Shown here piece after piece: positions 1-4,549 of a stretch of DNA of 7,045 nt (positions within the stretch are counted from its first letter, which is position 1; each line of letters starts with the position of its first letter). The stretch covers positions 1-7,045 of the forward strand of contig JANXYI010000281.1 in NCBI GenBank assembly GCA_025350085.1. The letters run 5' to 3'. The DNA is from Deltaproteobacteria bacterium (GTDB taxonomy: Bacteria > Desulfobacterota > Desulfovibrionia > Desulfovibrionales > Desulfovibrionaceae). The notes under the pieces are model-generated. The model did not search any database. It was not told where the DNA came from and was given only the letters and a program-made list of their open reading frames with translations. Made by a program: the position numbers and the translations under genes.

Positions 1-318
1 GAGGTGCGCGCCGCCATCACCACCGAGGCCGAATACGCGGGCCTGAGCATTGAGGTGCGCGGGTTCGAGCCCCGGGCCGCCCTGGTAAGCGCGGAGCAGG
101 GCCTGGCGCACATCCGCGGCCTGGCGCCAACGGCAGCCCGCGCGCTCAAACCCGGCGGCGTGCTGCTCTGCGAGATCGGCTCCACCCAGGGCCGGGCCGT
201 GCTGGATTTCTTCAGCGATCCTTCCCTGAATTCTGTGGGCCAGGGCTTTGCCGAGGCCGTGATTCTGCAGGATTACGCGGGCCTGGACCGGGTGCTGCGC
301 GCCAAACTCCCTGGCTGA
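1..318 (+). CDS. prmC: PrmC/HemK C-terminus: N5-glutamine methyltransferase of peptide-chain release factors (5' partial)
   Basis: The reading frame is open from base 1 and stops with TGA at 316-318, so only about the last 105 residues are visible. They match the C-terminal end of the SAM-dependent methyltransferase that methylates the Gln of the GGQ motif in RF1/RF2. The recognisable order is an EVRGFEPR segment, a GLAHIR helix, then LKPGGVLLCEIGSTQG followed by a hydrophobic strand, and a final D-x-AGLDRVLRAKL strand/helix typical of this family. The catalytic NPPY motif and the SAM-binding glycine loop would lie upstream, outside the window, so activity cannot be judged. A GTG at position 4 is in frame, but it falls in the middle of the family domain and is not the real start. 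The gene is 175 nt upstream of lpxC on the same strand. An intact start upstream is assumed, not seen. Confidence 0.85.
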   Translation, partial: EVRAAITTEAEYAGLSIEVRGFEPRAALVSAEQGLAHIRGLAPTAARALKPGGVLLCEIGSTQGRAVLDFFSDPSLNSVGQGFAEAVILQDYAGLDRVLRAKLPG

Positions 319-347
319 CCTGCGGCCTGAACGCCACACGCGCCTTC

Positions 348-390
348 CATTTTGTCGCATCCGTGCACCTTGTGGGCAAAATGTCACAAT
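348..390. promoter_or_regulatory. Nested inverted repeats between prmC and lpxC
   Basis: Two overlapping dyads are visible. CATTTTGTC (348-356) pairs with GGCAAAATG (375-383), with one G-T wobble. TTGTG (370-374) pairs with CACAA (385-389) across 10 nt. The first could fold in RNA but has no following T-run, so it is a poor intrinsic terminator. The second resembles a CRP/FNR-superfamily half-site pair, but its spacing is 2 nt longer than the usual TGTGA-N6-TCACA. Function is unassigned. Confidence 0.25.
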
Positions 391-397
391 CTCCACT

Positions 398-428
398 CTG
401 ACACTTCGCAGAGTTAATCCAGTAAAAT
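398..428 (+). promoter_or_regulatory. Possible sigma-70 promoter for lpxC
   Basis: CTGACA at 398-403 (5/6 match to the -35 consensus) is followed after 19 nt by TAAAAT at 423-428 (5/6 match to the -10). The spacing is longer than the optimal 17, which lowers confidence. The local AT-rich patch stands out in a GC-rich genome, and the elements lie about 65 nt upstream of the lpxC start. Confidence 0.4.
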
Positions 429-493
429 AATGGTGTTACCCTGCAAGTCTGGGTTGGCACCGCGTATGCATATCCGGGTCTGCTGGAGGACTC

Positions 494-1438
494 ATGCATC
501 AGACCACGATCCGCAATACGGTACGCTGCACGGGAATCGGCCTGCATGGTGGCAGGCAGGTGGAACTCGTGCTGCGCCCCGCGCCCGAGGACACGGGCAT
601 CCTCTTTGCCCTGCGCAGCGGATCGGGCACCTCCTTCCTGAGCCCCAAGCCCCGTCTTGTGGTTGATACTGGCCTGGCCACCAGCCTGGGCAACGGCCAC
701 GACCAGATCGCCACGGTGGAGCACCTACTCGCAGCCGTGCGCGGCATGGGCATCGACAACATCCGCATCGAGGTTCAGGGCCGGGAGCTGCCCATCATGG
801 ACGGCAGCGCCGCCTCCTTCGTCTATCTGCTGAACCAGGCCGGCCTGCGCCGCCAGACCAAGGCGCGCAAGGTCCTGGCCATCACCCGGCCGCTGACCTT
901 CGAGCGCGACGGCAAATACGTCAAGGCAACCCCGCACGACGGCTTTCTGGTTGATTACACCATTCAGTTCGCCCACCCGCTCATCGGCCGCCAGAACCTG
1001 AAGCTCGAAGTGACCCCGGACGTCTTTGCCAATGACATCGCCAAGGCGCGCACCTTCGGCTTCCTGCGCGAGGTGGAGTACCTGCATGCCAACGGCCTGG
1101 CGCTCGGCGGCACCCTGGACAACGCCGTGGTGCTGGACGAGTTCGGCGTGCTGAACACCGACGGCCTGCGCTACCCCGACGAGTTCGTGCGCCACAAGCT
1201 GCTCGACTTCGTGGGCGACATGGCGATCATGGGCCTGCCCCTGCAAGGCCGCTTCGAGGTCTTTGCCTCGGGCCATGCCCTGAACAATTCCTTCCTGCGC
1301 TACCTTGAGGACCACGCGAGCGAGTACCTGGAGGAGCGCACCCTCGGCCTGCCCGTGCCTGCCCCGGTCACTGCGCCCGCTGGCAAGCCCGCGCGCGAGG
1401 GCCTGGAGAGCCTGCGCGGCCAGCCCGCCCTGGCCTGA
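494..1438 (+). CDS. lpxC: LpxC, UDP-3-O-acyl-N-acetylglucosamine deacetylase
   Basis: LpxC is a cytosolic zinc enzyme. It catalyses the committed step of lipid A synthesis, deacetylating UDP-3-O-acyl-GlcNAc. The 314-aa length is close to the usual ~300. The protein opens with the family signature TIRNTVRCTGIGLHGG. The zinc ligands are present: His77 in TVEHLLAA, and His234 and Asp238 in HKLLDFVGD. The catalytic His261 sits in SGHALNNS and the general base Glu76 directly precedes His77. The start ATG at 494 follows GGAGGA (485-490), although the gap is short. About 28 C-terminal residues (after LEERTLGLPVP) form an Ala/Pro-rich tail beyond the catalytic fold, probably disordered. The gene has an upstream promoter candidate and its own terminator, so it is probably the last gene of its transcript and need not depend on prmC. 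Confidence 0.97.
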   Translation: MHQTTIRNTVRCTGIGLHGGRQVELVLRPAPEDTGILFALRSGSGTSFLSPKPRLVVDTGLATSLGNGHDQIATVEHLLAAVRGMGIDNIRIEVQGRELPIMDGSAASFVYLLNQAGLRRQTKARKVLAITRPLTFERDGKYVKATPHDGFLVDYTIQFAHPLIGRQNLKLEVTPDVFANDIAKARTFGFLREVEYLHANGLALGGTLDNAVVLDEFGVLNTDGLRYPDEFVRHKLLDFVGDMAIMGLPLQGRFEVFASGHALNNSFLRYLEDHASEYLEERTLGLPVPAPVTAPAGKPAREGLESLRGQPALA

Positions 1439-1483
1439 GCCCCGCCGCGAAGACGGCCTGCTCCCTTTGATTCTCCTCTGAGG

Positions 1484-1505
1484 ACGCCCTGCGGGGCGTT
1501 TTTTT
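1484..1505 (+). terminator. Intrinsic terminator after lpxC
   Basis: A perfect 6-bp stem ACGCCC (1484-1489) / GGGCGT (1494-1499) with a TGCG loop runs straight into seven T residues (1499-1505). It lies 45 nt after the lpxC stop. It has a U-tract only on the plus strand, so it would not stop the convergent flagellar transcript. Confidence 0.92.
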
Positions 1506-1573
1506 GTTGTCCAAGGTCCGGGGGTGGGGCAGGGCGGCGCGGCGTGACGCGACGTCGGGTCTTGTCAGAAATT

Positions 1574-1790
1574 TGCGTAGCCGGTGCGCAGGGAATGCGT
1601 AGCTTGTGGGTAGTGTGCTGCGCAGGGAACTGCGTGGCTGGTGCGTAGGCCGGGGGGTAAGTGTTATGCAGGAAGCTGCGCAGGATGTTGCGCAGGCCCT
1701 GCCTGGAATAGTGGGTAGGACGAGTGTAGGCGCTGCGCTGGACCACGCGGGCAGGGCACTTTGTGGGCTTTGCGCGATATCTTGCGCGAT
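1574..1790. repeat. Degenerate tandem repeat, unit about 11-12 bp, core TGCGYAG
   Basis: The stretch between lpxC and the convergent FliK-like gene (1439-1798) has no convincing gene. Apart from the lpxC terminator it consists largely of an imperfect repeat. Units begin at 1574, 1585, 1596, 1607, 1619, 1631 and 1642 (steps 11, 11, 11, 12, 12, 11). They resume at 1667, 1677, 1689, 1700 and 1712. Each starts TGCGTAG, TGCGCAG or a one- to two-base variant. The last part holds two copies of TTGCGCGAT (1770-1778, 1782-1790) at a 12-bp period. The period is not a multiple of three, which argues against a coding repeat. It is close to one DNA helical turn, so equivalent bases face the same side. TGCGCA is itself palindromic and occurs four times. 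No function is known to me. Confidence 0.7.
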
Positions 1791-1798
1791 TCATGGAC

Positions 1799-2686
1799 CT
1801 AGACCCGGGTGTTCAGCCCGCCCGAGGCCCAGAGTGGGGTGTCACCCAGGAGTTCGCCCAGGACCCCGGCCCCGGCAGGCGGAGCGAGCCGGGCCACGCC
1901 CAGGAACTCCGCCTCCACACCCAGGGCCTCGCGCACCAGCCCGGCCAGCTCCACCTGCAGGGCCCCGGTCTGGTCCGGGTGCTCGGCCAGCAGGCGCAGG
2001 CTGCATTGTCCGGGCCGGGACAGCAGGCGCAGCTCCAGCCCCCCGCACCCGGCCCCGCGCGCGCTCATGGAGGCCTCGGTAAAGCCTGCGCCGGTCTGCC
2101 TGCGCACCATCTCCTGGCGCCGCAGGCCCGGCAGCAGCCAGGGCAGGTACAGGGCCGCGGGCCCCCGGGCCTCGGCCCCGCGCCCGGAGGCCAGGACCTC
2201 ATTGATCCGTTGGAGCACGGACTGGGTATTGGCGTGCAGGCGCTGGGCCTCGGCGTTGCCACCAAGCGCGATGCCAAAGCCCTCCTGGCGCTGGGAGGGC
2301 ATGGGCGGGATGCGCGAAAGGACAGAGAGCAGCGGCTCGGCGCGGGTCTCAAAGGCCTCGCGCGCGGCGCGGAAGCGCTGGACCAGCCCAGGCAGGTCGT
2401 CCTGGGGGCCGTCGCCCTGTAAGGCCTGGAGAAGGATTTCCGGGGTCAGCGCGCGGACCACGAACATGAGCTGGTCGCCGGGCTCGGTCTGGACCTCCAG
2501 CCGGGCCAGCAGCTCATCATTGCCCACCTGCACCCAGTACAGCCCCGAGGGCTCGCGCCGGAGCACCCGGCCCCGGATGCGCTCGCCCACGCTGTGGCCG
2601 GCGCGGAAATTCGCGGCGCGGTCGCGGCCCGGGCCTGATTGCCCGCTCTGGCCGCCCTGGCCTGATCCGTAGCCCTTGATGCGCAT
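1799..2686 (-). CDS. FliK-like hypothetical protein at the end of the flagellar cluster
   Basis: The 295-aa protein has no signal peptide or membrane segment. Residues 1-30 are Gly/Ser/Gln-rich and probably disordered. Residues ~33-88 form a beta-rich module (IRGRVLRREPSGLYWVQVG, then LLARL and a PGDQLMFVVRALTPEILLQ strand). I associate this module with FliK-like hook-length proteins. Residues ~105-170 are helical. Residues ~215-268 (LELRLLSRPG, SLRLLAEHPD, LVREALGVEAEFLGV) resemble a weak version of the FliK C-terminal Flg_hook fold: two strands, then a helix and a strand. It lies 15 nt downstream of the SwrB-like gene on the same strand and is the last gene of the cluster. The start at 2686 has no clear Shine-Dalgarno sequence because the whole gap upstream is a hairpin. 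A GTG at codon 33 is an alternative. The FliK-like reading is inferred from context and faint pattern only. The long plus-strand frame over the same bases is a shadow. Confidence 0.8.
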   Translation of the reverse strand: MRIKGYGSGQGGQSGQSGPGRDRAANFRAGHSVGERIRGRVLRREPSGLYWVQVGNDELLARLEVQTEPGDQLMFVVRALTPEILLQALQGDGPQDDLPGLVQRFRAAREAFETRAEPLLSVLSRIPPMPSQRQEGFGIALGGNAEAQRLHANTQSVLQRINEVLASGRGAEARGPAALYLPWLLPGLRRQEMVRRQTGAGFTEASMSARGAGCGGLELRLLSRPGQCSLRLLAEHPDQTGALQVELAGLVREALGVEAEFLGVARLAPPAGAGVLGELLGDTPLWASGGLNTRV

Positions 2687-2701
2687 GGCCGGTGCCCGGC
2701 C
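2687..2701 (-). promoter_or_regulatory. Hairpin exactly filling the gap between stop and start codons
   Basis: GGCCGG-TGC-CCGGCC (plus strand 2687-2701) is a perfect 6-bp GC stem with a 3-nt loop. Its outer ends touch the TAA of the upstream gene (2702-2704) and the ATG of the downstream gene (2684-2686). It replaces the expected ribosome-binding site, so initiation probably depends on ribosomes arriving from the upstream gene. Confidence 0.55.
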
Positions 2702-3118
2702 TTACGTGTTCTGGTCGATGATCAGCTCGACCTCGTCCACGGACAGGCCCGTGGTCTTGGCCAGCTCCTTGGGGCTCTTGCCCTGGCGGTTGCCGGAGAT
2801 GATGACCTGGCGCAGGAACTGCGGGGAGCGGGCGTACTCGTCGGCCTGCTTGAGCAGCTTGTTCAGCACCACCACCCGCTCGGTGAGCTGGGCGTCCAGG
2901 CGGGTCAGTTCGTCCTGCCGGCGCTCGAAGCTGTCCACCAGCTCCTGCTCCAGCTGGGCATTGGCGCGCATCTTGAGCAGCAGTTCCTCCTGCCTGGTCT
3001 GCATGCGTGCGATGAGCGTCTCACTCTTGCGCAGGCGCAGGTAGAAGGCGATGACCACGAAGAGCAGGGCAAGTTCGGTGACGGTGAGGGCCAGGAGCAA
3101 GAGCGCGGTGATCTGCAT
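2702..3118 (-). CDS. Membrane-anchored coiled-coil protein, SwrB/YlxL-like (DUF6115-type architecture)
   Basis: The 138-aa protein has three parts. A single N-terminal membrane helix spans about residues 4-27 (ALLLLALTVTELALLFVVIA). A long charged coiled coil runs from about 31 to 95 (ETLIARMQTRQEELLLK through LDAQLTERVVVLNKLLK). A C-terminal helix-turn-helix-like segment spans about 100-135 (GKSPKELAKTTGLSVDEVELIID). This order, and especially the tail, recalls Bacillus SwrB (YlxL), which sits next to sigD in the fla/che operon and activates the flagellar type III export apparatus. The HTH-like tail lies on the cytoplasmic side and may bind protein rather than DNA. The chosen ATG has a weak AGCAGG about 8 nt upstream. 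The gene is followed after 15 nt by the FliK-like gene, but it is separated from fliL and the 111-aa gene by the SLOG cassette and its terminator. The homology claim is from memory of the family pattern. Confidence 0.85.
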   Translation of the reverse strand: MQITALLLLALTVTELALLFVVIAFYLRLRKSETLIARMQTRQEELLLKMRANAQLEQELVDSFERRQDELTRLDAQLTERVVVLNKLLKQADEYARSPQFLRQVIISGNRQGKSPKELAKTTGLSVDEVELIIDQNT

Positions 3119-3207
3119 GGGGACACCTGCTAGGTTTTGAGTGCAGCGGGCGAAAGCTCGGCCCTGAACGTGCGATGCCCGCTTTGGCGGGGAAAATCAA
3201 TGCACGG

Positions 3208-3249
3208 AAAAATGGGCGATCCCGGTGGCTGCCTGGTCCGGGATCGCCC
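3208..3249 (-). terminator. Strong intrinsic terminator after the SLOG-like gene
   Basis: GGGCGATCCCGG (3214-3225) and CCGGGATCGCCC (3238-3249) form a perfect 12-bp stem with a 12-nt loop. On the minus strand the stem is followed by A and then five T residues (plus-strand A-run 3208-3212). It lies just after the SLOG-like stop. It would insulate the downstream SwrB-like and FliK-like genes from SLOG transcription, so those genes need readthrough or their own promoter. I find no convincing promoter in the 90 nt between the terminator and the SwrB-like start. Confidence 0.92.
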
Positions 3250-3266
3250 GAAATGCTCAGGCCCTG

Positions 3267-3821
3267 CTACGCGCGAAAGGAACGCTCGAAGAGCGCGGCG
3301 ATGGCGGCCTTGCCGTTGGCTTCCAGAAAGCGCGTGCCCGTGCCCGTGAAGTGGCTGCGGGTGATCACCACAGTCGGGGCGGCCTCCCACTTGCCGTGCG
3401 CGTAGCTGAACCAGCCGTTCTTGACCTGGTCGAAGACGAAGAGCGGCTTGTTGCAGATCTTGGCGAACTCCGCGCCCCAGCCGGTGCCGCCGTTGACGGT
3501 GCCGTTGTCCAGGATGCTGCCGACCACGAAGACCTCAAGGCCCGCGTCGACCTGGTACATGATGGTGCGCAGGACCATGCGGATGAGCGGGGCGTTGCTG
3601 AAGTTACGGTCCAGCAGCCTGGACACGTAGGTCAGGCTGACGTCCTTGCGCATGAGCTCTTCCGTGGTCAGCATCCGCAGGCCGCGGGAGCGCTCGATCT
3701 TGTGGCCCTCGAAGGAGAAGTTGACCTCCTGCAGGCCCAGGGTCTCGGCCTGGCGGCCGAACTCGGCCTCGGCGCCCTGCGCGCCGCCGCTGAACAGGGT
3801 GTAGTCGCTGGGAGTGGGCAT
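3267..3821 (-). CDS. SLOG-like Rossmann-fold protein, possible nucleotide-ligand sensor or hydrolase
   Basis: The 184-aa soluble protein begins with a short beta-strand and the glycine loop LFSGGAQGAE (residues 9-18), followed by a helix (FGRQAETLG). A second hydrophobic strand (LEVFVVG, 95-101) leads to NGGTGWGAEFA (110-120), which precedes KICNKPLFVFDQ (121-132). Paired GG-x-x-GAE motifs of this sort are typical of the SLOG/YpsA/TIGR00725-DprA superfamily, whose members bind or cleave nucleotide-derived ligands. I do not know a precise subfamily. The start at 3821 is chosen because GGAG sits 5 nt upstream. A longer in-frame start at 3908 would translate through the promoter region and has no good ribosome-binding site. 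The gene has its own promoter-like sequence, palindrome and strong terminator, and it lies inside a flagellar cluster. It therefore looks like an independently regulated insertion rather than a flagellar part. Confidence 0.85.
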   Translation of the reverse strand: MPTPSDYTLFSGGAQGAEAEFGRQAETLGLQEVNFSFEGHKIERSRGLRMLTTEELMRKDVSLTYVSRLLDRNFSNAPLIRMVLRTIMYQVDAGLEVFVVGSILDNGTVNGGTGWGAEFAKICNKPLFVFDQVKNGWFSYAHGKWEAAPTVVITRSHFTGTGTRFLEANGKAAIAALFERSFRA

Positions 3822-3874
3822 AGGGGCTCCATGTGTGGTTGAGGTGGCGGCTTTGCTGTGCTCTCGTGTCCGCT

Positions 3875-3889
3875 TGTGCATTATGCACA
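3875..3889. promoter_or_regulatory. 15-bp palindromic operator candidate over the SLOG promoter
   Basis: TGTGCAT-T-ATGCACA is a perfect 7-bp inverted repeat around one central base. The minus-strand -10 hexamer CATAAT lies inside it, so a bound dimer would block RNA polymerase. A further half-site TGCACAA occurs at 3973-3979, just upstream of the divergent small gene. The palindrome size fits a GntR- or TetR-type dimer, but no regulator gene is present in the window. Confidence 0.55.
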
Positions 3890-3908
3890 TTCCCAACGGC
3901 CGAGGCAA
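3880..3908 (-). promoter_or_regulatory. Sigma-70-type promoter for the SLOG-like gene
   Basis: On the minus strand TTGCCT (plus 3903-3908, 4/6 match to the -35) is separated by exactly 17 nt from CATAAT (plus 3880-3885, 5/6 match to the -10). The predicted transcript would begin around 3870-3875 with a leader of about 50 nt before the ATG at 3821. Confidence 0.55.
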
Positions 3909-3911
3909 TGC

Positions 3912-3950
3912 CGCGTTTTCAAGAATTCCCTCGCGTTTTCAGGAAATTCC
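3912..3950. repeat. Two direct repeats, 20 bp apart, upstream of the SLOG -35
   Basis: CGCGTTTTCAAGAATTCC (3912-3929) recurs as CGCGTTTTCAGGAAATTCC (3932-3950). The two copies differ by one substitution and one inserted A. The 20-bp period is two helical turns, and the first copy begins 4 bp upstream of the SLOG -35. That is the position expected for tandem activator or response-regulator sites. Each copy contains a small internal dyad (GAATTC or GGAAATTCC). Confidence 0.65.
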
Positions 3951-4005
3951 TTTTACGCAGGAGATGGAGCCGTGCACAATGCGGACGCTTAACGGGGGGA
4001 GTGTG

Positions 4006-4203
4006 ATGAGCAACTGGCTGTTCGCCCTGGTGGTCTTGGCCTTTGGCGTGTGCCTGGCCCTGTTCGTGGACCGGCACATGCGTTCGCCAGGCACCCGGCC
4101 TGTCCGCCAGGACCGCAAGAAGTGGCTGTATTTCTGGTTTCTGGGCCGCTACCCGACCAAGGAGGAGATGGAGGAGGACGACAAGCAGGACAGGGACAGG
4201 TAG
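4006..4203 (+). CDS. Small single-pass membrane protein (65 aa)
   Basis: This is the only plus-strand gene inside the flagellar region. The protein has one N-terminal membrane helix (residues ~3-21, NWLFALVVLAFGVCLALF). A basic stretch (RHMRSPGTRPVRQDRKK) follows, then an aromatic patch (WLYFWFLGRYPT) and a strongly acidic, Lys/Asp/Glu-rich tail. By the positive-inside rule the tail should be cytoplasmic. The start at 4006 has a very strong GGGGGGAG four nt upstream. ATGs at 3979 (GGAG 9 nt upstream) and 3964 are in frame and would add 9 or 14 residues. I do not recognise a family. It is divergent from the SLOG-like gene and shares its control region. Its stop is only 10 nt from the stop of the convergent 111-aa gene, with no terminator between them. 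Confidence 0.7.
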   Translation: MSNWLFALVVLAFGVCLALFVDRHMRSPGTRPVRQDRKKWLYFWFLGRYPTKEEMEEDDKQDRDR

Positions 4204-4213
4204 GGGCGCGGCT

Positions 4214-4549
4214 TTAGATCTTGACGTTGATGATGTTGCCGGACCAGGGCGAGGCGTTGGAGGACTGGGTGTCGGGCTGCGGCTCGGCCTCGGGCGGGGG
4301 CCTGCGGTTGTGGCGCGCATACCCCGGCGACGAGTTCTTGCCCCCGGTCTCGTGGTCCACGGCCTCCAGCTTTTCCTTCTTCTCCACGTCCTGGACCTTG
4401 GCGCCGTTTTTGCGCTGCTGGTCGGCCACCATCTGGCCGAAAAGCACCTGCTGCGCCTCGGGCACGATGTGCGCCTGTGCGTTGGCCAGCTGCTGCATGT
4501 TGGGCAGCTGTGAGATCAGGATGGGCAGGTCAAGCGGCGTGGAGGCCAT
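4214..4549 (-). CDS. Orphan flagellar-operon protein (111 aa), function unknown
   Basis: The ATG directly abuts the fliL stop codon (TAAATG), so the gene is almost certainly translated by coupling to fliL. The N-terminal ~60 residues (LDLPILISQLPNMQQLANAQ, VPEAQQVLFGQMVADQQRKN, VQDVEKKEKLEAV) are Gln-rich and predicted helical. The rest is polar, Pro/Asn-rich and probably disordered, ending in SGNIINVKI. There is no signal peptide or membrane helix. Small Gln-rich proteins of this form sit unnamed near fliL or fliK genes in other Desulfobacterota as I recall, but I know no assigned role. No terminator follows, so transcription may run on, antisense to the small plus-strand gene, toward the SLOG-like gene. 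Confidence 0.82.
   Translation of the reverse strand: MASTPLDLPILISQLPNMQQLANAQAHIVPEAQQVLFGQMVADQQRKNGAKVQDVEKKEKLEAVDHETGGKNSSPGYARHNRRPPPEAEPQPDTQSSNASPWSGNIINVKI

Noticed and set aside
370..389. CRP/HcpR-type site TTGTG...CACAA
   Set aside because: The half-site spacing is two nucleotides too long for that family, so it is listed only as an unassigned dyad.
725..1315. Minus-strand open frame within lpxC
   Set aside because: It is antisense to a certain lpxC whose zinc ligands and motifs are all in the plus frame.
1520..1537. G-rich run as a possible G-quadruplex
   Set aside because: Only three runs of three or more G are present; the fourth is GG. This is not enough to claim beyond general GC richness.
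1300..1794. Minus-strand open frame covering the repeat region
   Set aside because: It overlaps the lpxC 3' end and terminator, reads low-complexity Arg/Pro/Thr sequence, and crosses a repeat with a non-triplet period.
1809..2672. Long plus-strand open frame of 287 codons opposite the FliK-like gene
   Set aside because: Composition is Ser/Arg/Pro-rich as expected for the antisense of a GC-rich gene. It has no ribosome-binding site, and the minus frame has domain-like pattern and operon spacing.
3178..3191. CCCGC-TTTG-GCGGG hairpin as a terminator
   Set aside because: The stem is short and not followed by T residues on either strand. The strong terminator at 3208-3249 already explains the end of the SLOG transcript.
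3119..3207. Sigma-28 or sigma-54 promoter for the SwrB-like gene
   Set aside because: No TAAA-N15-GCCGATAA or TGGC-N8-TTGC arrangement is present. A CAAA and a GCCGAGCT occur but at the wrong spacing.
3267..3908. Longer version of the SLOG-like protein starting at 3908
   Set aside because: The extra 29 residues would be encoded by the promoter/palindrome region. The ATG at 3821 has a proper GGAG and directly precedes the fold.
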